64,000 nucleotides of DNA from Gnetum montanum (lineage: Eukaryota > Streptophyta > Gnetopsida > Gnetales > Gnetaceae), in contig MNCI01035832.1 of NCBI GenBank assembly GCA_015680685.1, positions 700,149 through 764,148 on the forward strand, in the 5' to 3' direction. Each line of letters starts with the position of its first letter. The first letter of the stretch is position 1. A program made the translations under genes and the position numbers. Under the pieces are notes generated by a model that was given only the letters and a program-made list of their open reading frames with translations, did no database searches and was not told the origin of the DNA. This document shows, piece after piece, positions 34,188 through 45,279 of this stretch.

Positions 34188-36690
34188 GTTCATATAGATG
34201 AAGAAAACATTATCAATCACACATCATCAGTTGCACAATGTTTTGGAATTGTAAGAAAGGAAATTGATTGGATAAAAGCATGGATGCATAATCCATCATT
34301 ACAGGATTCAGATGTTGTACAACGGCCTTCTATGTTTGATTCTCCTATTAATGAGTTTAACATGATGGGGTTGTTTACGATGGCATTTCCAAGTCTTTTT
34401 CCTGAAGGAAAATGCAATTTTCTTGAGCAAAGAGCTAAAGATGTCAAATTGCATAAATATGCAAAACATCTTATTCACTACAAAGATGGTAGATTTGGAT
34501 GCCACAAGCGATTCAAGTAAATATTAATTCTCCATTTGTTTATTATTATCATTATTCAAAATGTTTTTTATAACATTTAAGCAATGATGTATGATTTATT
34601 TGTAGGTATTATATCTATAATATCATTAGAAGGAGACAGGCAATGGAATCTACCACTGTATTTTTTTAAAAAAATATTGTTGATGCACCCATAACTATTG
34701 ACAAACTATGAGAATAATTAAATAATGCTCCATCACATGTCATTGTTCATAATTTAATGCAATATGGTACATCCATTTTTGGTACACCATCTTATTGGAG
34801 AAAATGTAAAGCAAAGCTAATTGACATGGTGAATCAATCGGGAACACCTACTATTTTTTTTTACTTTGAGTGCTGCAGATCTCTATTAGCTTGAGTTGCA
34901 TAATCTGATGGAAGGAAATCCACCTAAAAATTCATATGAACTCAAATGTTGGAGGCAAAATAATATCATAGAAAATTTGCATATAGTTGCAGAGTTCATG
35001 CATCATCATCACATTGCCTTTCTTTAAAAAGTTTTGATGAATGAGTTTCATGTTGTTGATTATTGAACATGATATGAGTGGCAGCATTGCAGATCTCCAC
35101 ATGTGTATGGTTTTCTATGGATACAAGGTGCTCCAAAGGTATATGAGCTCAACCATAATGATCCTCACATCATGTGTAGGGAAAAGGAAATTTTTTATTC
35201 AATTACAATGCATGGAATCCAAGATTTATAGCTACTAGACATCTTACTAATGTAAGTTGTCATTTATCTTTTCTATTTTTTACACAAAGTTTTTTTTGCT
35301 GATATTGCTTAGAATACAGAGATATTAATTTTTCCATTGTTACTTCTTTCAATTTGTCTTCTCACTTAGGATTTACATGTAAATATGTTATGTCATCCAT
35401 GTGAGTTGACTGTTGAACAAGTACAATGTATGGATCTGGAAACTGATTATGCTAATTTGCTTAATGCTGTTCAAAGACATACTATATGAAAACTTGATGC
35501 ATGCTTATGAAAACGTAATTGCGAAGAAGTTTGTAGGTGCCACTTTCTAATCAAAATGTTGAATAAATAATATTTTGAACATTGGAATAGATGCCTACAA
35601 AGAACTCTCTTCATTTGCAAAGATAAGTATACAACATTGACTATCACAGGTAAGATATATAATAATTGATGAAATGAGTTTTGTGGGAGGAAGATTTTAC
35701 AAAGCATTGATAGAAAACTAAGAGAAATTTTTCTAGAACATTACAATGAAGTTTTTAGAGGAAGATCAGTTATATTGATAGGTGATTTGGATCAGCTTCC
35801 TCCTCTACTTGATGTTGTGCCTTATGCATCCAAAAATCCAAATATTATAGGGGTTTGGGAATCATTTGATACATTGTTTTGTTTTAGATGCAATTTTTTA
35901 TCAGTCTAGAAATGATCCTTAACAATAAAGATTTAGGGAAGTATTAATGCATATCAGAGAAGGAAAAAGCCATGATGAAGATTATAATTTCTTGGCTACT
36001 CAAAAAAATCTTCCATTCACTTTGAGTGGATTAGACGATTTTGAAGAATCAATGCACTTATATGATACAAAGGATAAAGTCCAATCACACAATAAGAAGA
36101 TGTTGCAAACAATGCAGAGACTTGTTGCATTGTGTGTAGCAGATAGAGACCATCGTAGATTTAGAATCTCAGATGATGATGGTGATGATATAGAGCGATC
36201 TTTGCTTATATGTGAAGGTGCAAGGGTAATGCTCATAGTTAACCTTTGGCTTGAAGCTGTATTGATGAATGGTGCACTTGGCACAATTCACAGTATTATG
36301 TATCCTCAAGGTAAACAACCACATGCATTACCATCGTACATTATTATTGATTTTGACTCCTACATTGGATGTGCCTTTGATAATGGTAATTCTCATCATG
36401 TGCCAATTATACCTATGGTTCAAGGAGCATCTCATCAGTTACTGTTACGGTTGGTATGGGCCATGACTATTCATAAATCTCAAGGAATGACACTAGATAA
36501 GGCTATTATTGACACTGGTTCAAGAGAAGTTACAGGTCTAACATTTGTTGCATTATCTAGAGTCAAGATCATTGATTCTTTGAAGATTCATCCTCTTTTC
36601 TCTATGCAAAGATACAAAAATATTTTAGATGCTAAAAATCTCCAAAGCAAAATTGCACAAGAAGTTCATTTTGGACAATTAGAGGATTAG
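34188..36690 (+). pseudogene. Helitron-like Rep/PIF1 helicase gene, broken
   Basis: Exon 34188-34516 is open (SPINEFNMMGLFTMAFPSLF, then KYAKHLIHYKDGRFG), the Helitron_like_N domain. A GT-AG intron of 89 nt (34517-34605) joins RFK to YYIYNIIIRRR. The HUH nuclease motif near 35085-35105 reads PHVYGFLW, its second histidine changed to tyrosine. A second GTAAGT...TTAG intron spans about 35256-35369, followed by HPCELTVEQVQCMDL. The helicase Walker A region is missing. Walker B (IIDEMSFVGG, about 35655), GDLDQLPP (about 35783) and an open C-terminal frame 35947-36690 with CEGARVML, NGALGTI, WAMTIHKSQGMTLDKA and TFVALSRV remain. It cannot encode an active transposase. Confidence 0.88.
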
Positions 36691-37346
36691 GCATATTGAG
36701 TTCACAGTTATTGTTGTATTTTGCATTTTGCTCAATCATATTATACATCTCTGTAATGTTTATTGCAATAATTGTGCAATGTATTCCTTCATCAACATAT
36801 ATGAAATATATAAAATTTTATTTTAACCAATTTATGTTTACCAGTATATATTATTTGGAATGTAAATAGTGATGATAATTTAAAAAGTAAAAAAAATAAT
36901 TAAATTCTACTCATAGCCTACGAAACCGCTACACAAGAGAACTTACGGGTCTAACGTTTGTTGCATTTTTTGGAGTCAAGACCATTGATTCTTTAAAGAT
37001 TCATCCTCCTTTCTATGTGAAAAGATACAAAAATATTTCAGATGCTAAACATCTCCAAAGGAGAATTGCACAGGAATTTTGTTTTGCATAATTGGAGGAT
37101 TAGACATATTGAGTTCACAGTTATCATTGTATTTTGCATTTTGCTCAATCCTATTAGATAGCTCTGTAATGTTTGTTACAATAATTGTGCAATGTATTCC
37201 TTCATTAACATATACAAAATATATAAAATTTTATTTTAACCAATTTATGTTTACTTGTATATATTTTTTGGAATGCAAATAGTGATGATAATTTAAAAAA
37301 TAAAAAAAATAATTAAATTCTACTCATAGCTCGTGAAACCGCTCCA
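36523..37346 (+). repeat. 413-bp tandem duplication of helicase 3' end
   Basis: The last 160 bp of the helicase frame plus about 250 bp of tail are repeated once, offset 413 bp (GAAGTTACAGGTCTAACATT against GAACTTACGGGTCTAACGTT). The second copy has frameshifts and an in-frame stop (TTTGCATAA). Both copies end TCTACTCATAGC...GAAACCGCT. Confidence 0.9.
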
Positions 37347-37351
37347 CTAGC

Positions 37352-37684
37352 TTATATATATCAATTGGTCGAGATGATTTTTTAAAAAAATGTTGTTAAC
37401 CAAGCTCGAGTACTGGACGAGGTAACAAGATAACTAAAAAGGGAATCACTCATCCCTCTATTTCTCTACCAGTTATCCAATTTAGTTTTACCCTCTCGAT
37501 CGAGTTTGCTCTTTCTTTGTTTGTTCATGACATTTTTGAGGATGAGTTATGCAAGAGATTTATTTCTCAAAAATGCCACGAACAAAGAAAGAAAGAGCAA
37601 ACTTAACCAATAGGGTAAAACTAAATTGGGTAAGTGGTATAAAATCATTTCAACAATATATATATCAAAAATTGATATATATAA
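37352..37684. mobile_element. Foldback (MITE-like) element
   Basis: The 15-bp perfect terminal inverted repeat TTATATATATCAATT (37352-37366) faces its complement at 37670-37684. Inside are two 74-nt arms (37467-37540 and 37566-37639) that pair with few mismatches across a 25-nt loop. The arms contain GAGTTTGCTCTTTCTTTG and its near-complement. It sits exactly between the Helitron-like tail and the resumed copia LTR. A transcript would form a long hairpin, a possible small-RNA source. Confidence 0.75.
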
Positions 37685-38335
37685 TTTCAACAATCATTTC
37701 ATAAGTTCACCATCAAATCATCAATCTTTCATTGATTCATCAATTTATCAATATGCATCATTATTCACTTAATATTGGAAGTTAAATAGTTACAATTGGG
37801 GGCATTCACTATTTTGATAATATCTTAGCCATTTCATAGTATTTTTCAATGATTTAAGATTTATTTGAAATATAGAATAGGTGGATATATCTAGCTAAAA
37901 TTTCATCTCAATGTATATTGCGACTTGGGAGAAATTCACTCTACAATTAGGTAGATTTTCTAAATCCTGAAATTTTACAAGAATGAATGATGGTCAATAA
38001 TTGAATCATTTGTTTCTTATTTTAATACAATTTGATAAAATTATAGAATTATTTGAAAGATAATATCTATGGAAAGTTTTAATTAAAAATTTTTCCTTAA
38101 AATGTAACAACTTTTAAGTTACCATCTATCAAATTTGTGCTACTAGAATTACCACGATTTTTGATAGATTGGAAAGAACAGAATATAACATCAGCCTCTG
38201 GATATCTTTTGTAGTAATTCATTTTTCCAAATTGCATATAAATTTCTAAGTTTTCCAAAAACATAAATTTTATTAGTCAATTTTCTATGAAGTCTAGATA
38301 ACCAAGCAATTCTTTCGCTTCTTGAAATTCCTTCA
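37685..38335 (+). repeat. Copia 5' LTR, distal piece
   Basis: Matches 43320-43968, including ACAATTGGGGGCATTCACTA and TTTTTGATAGATTGGAAAGA. Ends TTCCTTCA just before the primer site. About 145 bp of LTR present in the 3' copy has no counterpart between the two 5' pieces. Confidence 0.85.
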
Positions 38336-38337
38336 CT

Positions 38338-38349
38338 TGGTATCAAAGC
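38338..38349 (+). other. Primer binding site of copia element
   Basis: TGGTATCAAAGC, two bases after the LTR. It is the initiator tRNA-Met site with G to A at the CAG position. Confidence 0.85.
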
Positions 38350-38399
38350 ACTAGGTTCATCAACAAAAATAGGCACAAAAGATATAGCTAGATGATGCA

Positions 38400-39260
38400 T
38401 CATCTTCGATGGCTTTAAAGATTTTAGGCTATGAAAAAGGATGATGAAATGGCTCCTTGAACATAATTACTATTTTGAAATAGGTTTTGAATTCATTCAT
38501 GATTTGAAGATTTCACTAGAGTACAAATTAAAGAATATGGAACAAAGAAGAAGAATAACAATTTTAGCCCTCAAGATGCTATTGGTTAATGTCTTACAAA
38601 TTATTTCTAGTAGATACATTCTTCATACTATTGCTAAAGAAGTGTAGGATAATCTATGATTAGAATATAAAGGAAGCTTGAAAAATTAACAATTGCAACA
38701 ACTAATCTACAAAAAAATTTAATACCTTGAAAATTTGAAAAAATGAAGATGTTAAAGACTTATTTTTTAGAATGTATGACAACTTATGAAAGATAGATGA
38801 ATATGACTATGGATATACTAACATGAGAAATTTTAGAAAGTTTTTCAAGCTCTCTACATAAATCAAAGATTCCAAAACATAATGGGAAACATCACTCTTT
38901 CAAAGGACTTCAACATGCTTAGCATTAATGAATTAGTTACTCAAGTCAAAACCCTAAAAATTATGAAGAATAATAAAAAATGTAGTGAAGATGATCAAGC
39001 CTATATAAATAACCAAAGAGGAAGAGATAGAAAAGGAAGATTAAGAGGGAGAGGAAGACTAAATTATCAAAATAGAGATAAAAAATAAACTTAGAAGAAA
39101 ATGATGATCAAAATAGAAGAGGAAGAGGAAGAGGTTCAGCTAGAGGAGGAGGAATATGAAATAAATTTGAAAGACAGAGATAGGATTAAGACTCAGTATC
39201 ATATTATAACTTCTGTAAAAGTAAAGGTCATATCATCAACCAATGATAGACCAAAATCAA
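38400..39260 (+). pseudogene. Copia gag remnant
   Basis: Open pieces 38441-38647 and 38882-39088 carry a gag-like helical region (LSINELVTQVKTLKIM) and an arginine-glycine tail (GRDRKGRLRGRGRLN; then RGRGRGSARGGG in another frame). A zinc knuckle follows near 39208-39250 (YYNFCKSKGHIINQ), its first and last cysteines replaced. Several stops and frameshifts. Confidence 0.75.
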
Positions 39261-39339
39261 TTTTGAAATAATACATAGACAAACTTCACAAAGAAAACAA
39301 GATTCTCTCTCATCATCTCAAAAGGATACTTAAGAAGAA

Positions 39340-39830
39340 GAGCCAGGAAATTATGTAGCCTTTAATTTAATTAATGAAATTAAAAAATATTCTTGGATTG
39401 TAGATAGTGAATGTTCCAATCACATGATATGCTACAAAAATTATCTTCTAAATTACAAAATAAACAATAGTCTTGTCAACATTACAATTGAAGATGAAAA
39501 ATACTTATATTAGGTATAGGAGATTATGGAGTTAAATTAAAAAATGGATATAAAAGTCACCATTTCTAATATGTATTATGTTCCTAATATTTATAACCCT
39601 CTCATATATATTAGAGGAAATAATGCCAATTTTAAGAGTAATTTCTTCATTACCAACAAACCCAATGGTAAAGAAATCATGAAAATAAAAGCCATGAATA
39701 ACAAAATATATTGCCTTGAATGTAACAATCTCAATAAAAAAGGAGACATCTCAAGTAACCATATTACCCAAGAAAAGAATGTCCTTACAAAAAAAGCTAA
39801 TCAAATCACAAAAAAAAGATGAAGTTAAGG
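39340..39830 (+). pseudogene. Copia protease remnant
   Basis: WIVDSECSNHM near 39392-39424 is the DSGASNHM active site of copia proteases with glycine changed to glutamate. The frame 39544-39822 has ISNMYYVPNIYNPLI, matching the NVYYVPxLxxNLLS strand after the active site. The Gly to Glu change would kill activity. Confidence 0.78.
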
Positions 39831-39849
39831 AAAAGATTGATGAGAATTT

Positions 39850-40600
39850 TAGCAAGTCCAGAGTTTAGCATGAAAGGCTTGGTCATACCTACTATTAAAA
39901 AATTAAAAGAATAGACAAATAGGAAATACCTATAGGAATAAAAATTTTAGATATTCCTTAAGAAATATGTGAGACTTGCATATAAGGAAATCAAACCAAG
40001 TCTCCTCACAACTCTCAAATGATAAAGAAGGAGAAACTATTTGATCTTCTACACATGGATCTTGATGGGCCAATGCCCATTATTTCAATAGGAGGGACAA
40101 ATTATTTCATGGTAATAGTGGATGACTAATCAAGATACACCTAGACTTACAATTTAAAGTAAAAGAAGCAAACAATCAAATACTTTAAAACGTTCCATAA
40201 ATTGATTAAAAGCTCTATAAATGTCAAGATTAAGGCCATGAAATTAGATAAATGAGGTGAGTTTTTCAATAAAGAATTTGATAAGTTCTATAAAGAAAAT
40301 GATATCTTTCATTAGACCACATGTGGCTATAGCTTACAATCAAATGGAGTAGCTGAAAGAAAGAATAGAATAATACAAGACATGTTAAGATGCTTACTAA
40401 AGGATGTCTTATTGCCTAACCAATATTGGAATAGGACCATCATAGTTGCTTGTTACATTTCTAATCGAATCATTACCAAAAGTACTGATGACAGGTCTCC
40501 ATATGAAGTTCTATATAACATTATTTCTAACTTGAATCATATGAGAATATTTTGGTATCATTGCTATGTAAAGACCTCAAAATAATTCATTGACAAACTT
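39850..40600 (+). pseudogene. Copia integrase remnant
   Basis: A pre-integrase H-C finger (HERLGH, then CETCI..GNQTKSPH) is followed by the catalytic core with LLHMDLDGPM (first Asp), LDK.GEFFNKEF (second Asp, with a stop beside it) and LQSNGVAERKNRI (Glu). The open frame 40382-40585 (MLRCLLKDVLLPNQYW) is the region after the core. All three acidic residues are present but the frame is broken. Confidence 0.85.
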
Positions 40601-40919
40601 GAAGATAAAGGAAATAAATGCATCTTTCTTTGTTATGATTCTTATACTAGTGGGTATAGGTGCTACAACCTAATGAATTAGAAATGGTACTTTTTAAGAG
40701 ATGTTATATTTGATAAGACAAAGCTCAATATAAGTGATTTTTTTAAACAGTAAAAAAGTTAGATACATTTCAAAGTTCAAAACCTTGGGTTTAAAGAGGC
40801 CATCCTTACATTAAAACATTAAAATATTAGACAAAAATTTTGAAAGAAAAACTACAATATCTTAAAATATTATAGATATCACATATTTAATAGTCTCAAG
40901 TGAACCAATCAATGTTAAT

Positions 40920-41769
40920 GAAGCCATGTAATTAAAATTCTAGAAAGAAGCCATGAACAAAGAGTACAAAGCCATCCTAAGAAATAACACATGGAAATTA
41001 GTGGATAAACCAAAAGATAAAAAGGTTATTGATTGAAAGTGGCTATATAAAACAAAGTACAATGTGAAGGAGAAGTCATAACATACAAATCAAGAATTAT
41101 GGCAATTAGATTTAAACAAAAAAATACATTAACTATGAAGAAGTCTTTGTTCCGATGGCTAGAATTAAAACCATCAAGCTCATTCTCTCCATAGCAGTAC
41201 ATAAATATCTAAAGATTTAACAAATTAATGTCAACTTAGCATTTCTAAATGGATACATCAAATAAAAAGTATACATCTACTAGCATGAAGGTTATGTTAT
41301 CAATGGAAAAGAGAACAAAGTGTGCAAACTCAACAAAGATCTACATGGCCTAAAGTAAGCACTAAGGGCTTGGCTTTAGAGAATTAATGACTATCTTACT
41401 ATATTGAATGATCAAATTGCATATTTGAACCAACACCATATTTTAATAAGGAAGGATATAAATTCATCATCATATTACTATATATAGGTGATATTGTTTT
41501 TATTGCCACCAATAAAAGGCTAGTAGAAGATTTTAGGACTAACATAAAAACTAAGTTTGAAATGAAAAACCTTGGAGAACTCAAATCCTTTCTCAAAATT
41601 GAATTGAACGAGGATACGATGAAAATGAACATTTAGAACACTAAAATACTTAAATTCTGTCCTTGAAAAATTTAATCTAAAGAATGAAAAGTCATTCAAT
41701 AGTCCTTTGCCATACAGTTTAAAGTTAACTACCAAAGATAAGACTCCTCTTATAGATGCAACCATTTAT
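40920..41769 (+). pseudogene. Copia reverse transcriptase remnant
   Basis: VNLAFLNGYI, CKLNKDLHGLK.ALRAWL and LLYIGDIVFIATNKRLVEDF correspond to the palm motifs. The YVDD box reads YIGD (about 41480). FEMKNLGELK and DATIYRT follow until the gene is cut at 41770-41774 by a solo LTR. Minus-strand open frames at 41399-41765 are antisense shadows. Confidence 0.85.
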
Positions 41770-41774
41770 AGAAC
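41770..41774. repeat. Target site duplication of solo LTR, left copy
   Basis: AGAAC, repeated at 42350-42354. Confidence 0.88.
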
Positions 41775-42349
41775 TATGACATCCTATTCCCAGATGTCAT
41801 GGAAAACATCAAATATATGTTATATTAGACATTATGCGTACGAAGAAAATATACCAAATGTCACATATATGTAACATTCAACATTTTACATAGAGGAAAT
41901 AACTAAGAAAGTATAGAAAGAGAAAGAAAAGAATGCTTTATTGATATGAAATAGAGTATCTAGATCATGCTCTAAGAGTGTTTCTTGGGGTTTTCTTCCT
42001 TTGACATCTATCATTTAGAGTCAATCCAACATTGCCACTATGATTAGGCCTATTACCAGCTAGAAGGGATGGCTAGTCCACTTCTTGTCCCACTTCACCC
42101 AGCTTCCTAGGACTTGCCTGTTCCAGCTCCGCCACTCCATGCTTGGCACTGCCTCTAAGCTTAGGTATAAATGTCTTAGGTTAATTCCCCAAAGGATACC
42201 TCCAGAGACATGTTCGTTATTGCAATGCACCCTTTTGGTTCTTAATTACAATTGCCCTTCTGGGTCTTGTTACAATAATAATGACACTTGTTATGAAGAG
42301 ACACCTTCTTTATTATGCAGCAACATCATTTGGAAATGGAGATGTGACA
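41775..42349 (-). mobile_element. Solo LTR, TGTGACA family, copy 2
   Basis: 575 bp, starting TATGACATCC and ending GATGTGACA, with the family blocks CAGATGTCATGGAAAA and CTAGAAGGGATGGCTAG. A perfect AGAAC duplication flanks it. Dropping it restores the copia frame (ATIYRTMIGSLYF across the site). An open frame inside it (42085-42426, plus) is incidental. With no internal region left, it formed by LTR-LTR recombination. Confidence 0.93.
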
Positions 42350-42354
42350 AGAAC

Positions 42355-43050
42355 CATGATTGGATCACTTTACTTTTTTTGATACCCCAGACCAAATTTA
42401 GAATATTCAATATCATACTTATCTAGATTTATGCAAGATCCAAGATAACGTCACATGCAAGCACGTATGCATCTTTTTAAGTATGTAAAAGGAACTTACA
42501 ACTTTGGGATCCAGTTTAGTAAACGAAACAATAAGATTCATGTATATTCAAGTGTTGATTAGGTAGGAGAAAATGTTGATAGAAAATTCACATTAGGAGC
42601 TCTCATTATACATGGAAAAAATTCAATATATTGGAAATTAGTGAAATAGTCATCCATCAGATTATCCCCTTACGAAGTAGAATTTATTTCCATGGCTGAA
42701 CACCTTGAATACATACTTCAACTAAATAAACTTCTCTCACACTAAGAATTTGAAGTTGATCTTCCTAAAAATTTATATTTTGATAATACAACAACAATTC
42801 AACTATACTAACACTATGTGCATCACAAAAAAATGCAAACACATTGACATCAATGGTTATTTCATCAAGCAAGAAGTGAAAGAAGTAATCATCAAATCCA
42901 TTCACATTAGTTCAAAAGAGAAACTTTCTAACTTGCTAGAAATAATATTTTCTATTATAGGATCAATTATGTCAATGAATTTATAAGAATTCAAAGCATG
43001 ACAAAGAAAGGAGAAAGCAAAGATGAAGAATTAAGATTATCTTCCATTCT
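42355..43050 (+). pseudogene. Copia RT end and RNase H remnant
   Basis: Resumes with RPNLEYSISYLSRFMQDPR and LFKYVKGTYNFGIQFSK, then an RNase H with VYSSVD..GENVDRKFTLGA (D and G of SDxDWAGD), SPYEVEFISMAEH (SSxEAEY) and LYFDNTTTIQL (DNxSAI). Stops interrupt all parts. Confidence 0.82.
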
Positions 43051-43059
43051 AAGGAGGGA
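43051..43059 (+). other. Copia polypurine tract
   Basis: AAGGAGGGA one base before the 3' LTR. Confidence 0.75.
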
Positions 43060-43060
43060 T

Positions 43061-43968
43061 AGTTGGCTTTTTAGAGTAGAAGATAATAATTTTTATTTTT
43101 ATTATATAATAGGAGTTCATTTTAATAAAATATAGAAAATTTATAAATTTTTAAGTACTTGTAATGTTATTTTGTTTGAAATTCACATATATATTTAATT
43201 TCTTAAATTTGTTTCATTGGGGCTATGTTGTTTTTTTTAGCAAACTTTGCCCCACTTGTTACATATATATATTGAAGGCATCCCTTGGAAATTTTTATCA
43301 TGGAATAATCAACATAATATCAGCAATAATTTCACTAGTACACCATCAATTCATCAATATTTCATTAAGTCATCCATTTATGAACATCATTCATCATTAT
43401 TTACTTAATCTTAGAAGTTGAACAATCATAATTGGGGGCATTAACTATTTCAATCATATCTTAGTCATTTTAGAATATATTTTAATGATTTAAATTTTTT
43501 TTGAAATTTTGAACATGTGGCTACATTTAGATAAAATTTCATCTAAATATCTATCACAATTTGGCAGAAGTTTACTCTACAATTTAAAAGATTGTTTGAG
43601 TCCTAAAAGTTTACCAGAGTGAATGATAGTCAATGATTGGATCATTTCTCCTTCATATCATAATAATTTTATGTAATTCTAAATTTATTTGAATAATATA
43701 TTTGGAAAATTTTAGTTTAAATTTTAGCTTCAGAAACTTAACAATTATTTACTTATCATCTCTCAAAGTTGCATTGCTAGAATTACTGTGATTTTTGATA
43801 GATTGGAAAGAACATAGCATGACCTCTATTTTTGGATTTTTTTATAGTACTTCCCTATTTCAAATTGTGGAGAAATTTATAAGCATTTTTAAAATACAAA
43901 TTTTATTAGCTAATTTATTATGAATTCAAGATAACCCTTCAATTATTTCACTACCTAAAATTCCCTTA
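43061..43968 (+). repeat. Copia 3' LTR
   Basis: 908 bp, AGTTGGCTTTTTAGAG (original TG lost) to TTCCCTTA, followed by the GTTAA duplication. Confidence 0.88.
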
Positions 43969-43973
43969 GTTAA

Positions 43974-45000
43974 GGCTATTATCAATCTTTCATCACCAAG
44001 GAATATTTAAGATATGCATATTTTACAAGGGTCATATTCAATCTATCTATCACTTTATCATTAATCTTATTAATTATCTTTATCCTTTAACCCATTTTCT
44101 TTGAAAGTCCAATGCTTTCATCTAGGATTAGAAATGTCAAATGGCCTTTAACTCTATCAAAGAAGTTTTAACCACTCTTCCCATCCTACATCCTTTGCAA
44201 TATAACCAATGTTTTTATCTCTTTCTTTCTAAGTATAACTATTTCATATCAACCATCCTTTTTAAAAGGAGAGAAGATGGAGTTGATCTTTCTATACATT
44301 ACATATCTTATCCTTTCTCGGATTGTGAGACTAGAAATTTTAACATTAAAAAGTCTTATCTTCACTCTTAAGAAATGAAGGCATCATTTCTTAAACGTTA
44401 AAGTATTTGTTCTTTGCAAAGAAAATATTCTTAAGAAAATTAATAATCCTTATGATAGTTATTATTTAGCTTGTTGAAAGATGTTTCCCATTGAGTTTGA
44501 TCTTTATTTTTCTCTCAAGATTCTACCAAAGGTCAAGCTATAATAGGTCTTATATTTTCTTTTAAATCTAATAATGTTGTTCATAGATTACATGATGACA
44601 TGAATAATTTGAATGTTGTTATTTATTTTGATGGATCTCATAATTCCTTGAAATCTAGTGTAACTTGTGTTGTGATTTTTACTAAAAAAATTCTTTATAG
44701 AGTTTACAAAACTTGATTTTTCATGTATTAATAATGTAGTTGAATATAAGGCTCTAATTCATGACCCCTTTCTAGCCTCACAAAACTAAGTTAGAATCAT
44801 TAATATTTATGATGACTCTTGGATCATTATTAACCAAGTTAATGGTGAGTTTGAATGTAAAGCTTCTCATGTTGTTCCTTATTTAAAGATTGTTAAGAAA
44901 CGTATTCTTTCTTTTACAACTTATACCTTGAGTCATATTCCATGTTCTAGAAACATGTTAGATGATGCTTTAGCATCATTTGCAATTCATAATAATTTAT
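43974..45000 (+). pseudogene. Gypsy RT end, RNase H and archaeal-type RNase H
   Basis: Starts with AIINLSSPRNI, then HILQGSYSI (the LRSLQG connection). RNase H follows: FNSIKEVLTTLPILHPLQ, CFYLFLSKYNYFISTILF and HYISYPFSDCETRNF. From about 44617 a second RNase H begins with VVIYFDGSHNSLKSS and, after a frameshift, NNVVEYKALIH, then IYDDSWIIINQVNGEFECKA and SHIPCSRNMLDDALASFA. This NxxAEYxAL...GDSxLVIxQ...VPRxxNxxADALA layout is the extra archaeal-type domain of Tat/Ogre elements. Confidence 0.82.
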
Positions 45001-45279
45001 CTACAATAGGTTATTAGCTTGTGCAATCTATTTTCATGATACCTATTCCATAATTTTCTAATATGTTGGTTAATGATATCAATATAGGTGATGAAAAACA
45101 ATATTATGTTGACCTTCTTCATTATCTCACCACTGTAGAAATGCCTAGTCATCTAACACTTGATAAAAAATGTGCCCTACACAAACATAGTTAACATTTT
45201 TTATTAGTGGATCTCGATATCTTATGTCAAGCTTCTTTTATAGATGTTATTCTACATTGTCTTAATCCAGCTTAATCTA

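Larger units (their letters stand above)
33876..37350 (+). mobile_element. Helitron-like element inside copia 5' LTR
   Basis: A rolling-circle transposase gene remnant, flanked by a 113-bp tandem array at its left and a 413-bp duplicated tail at its right that ends CACTAG (37345-37350), close to the CTRR end of Helitrons. The copia LTR is recognisable on both sides (to about 33805, and from about 37685). The left edge is hidden by the gap. I could not identify a convincing terminal hairpin. Confidence 0.6.
33686..43968 (+). mobile_element. Ty1/copia retrotransposon inserted in gypsy RT
   Basis: LTRs (33686-38335, interrupted, and 43061-43968), a primer site at 38338, gag, protease, integrase, RT and RNase H in copia order, a polypurine tract at 43051-43059 and a perfect GTTAA target duplication. 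All coding parts contain stops and frameshifts. It has itself been entered by a Helitron-like element and a foldback element (5' LTR) and by a solo LTR (between RT and RNase H). Without these it would be about 6 kb, a normal copia size with long LTRs. Confidence 0.9.

Noticed and set aside
36000-36284. Minus-strand frame inside the helicase
   Set aside because: Shadow of the well-supported plus-strand PIF1 frame.
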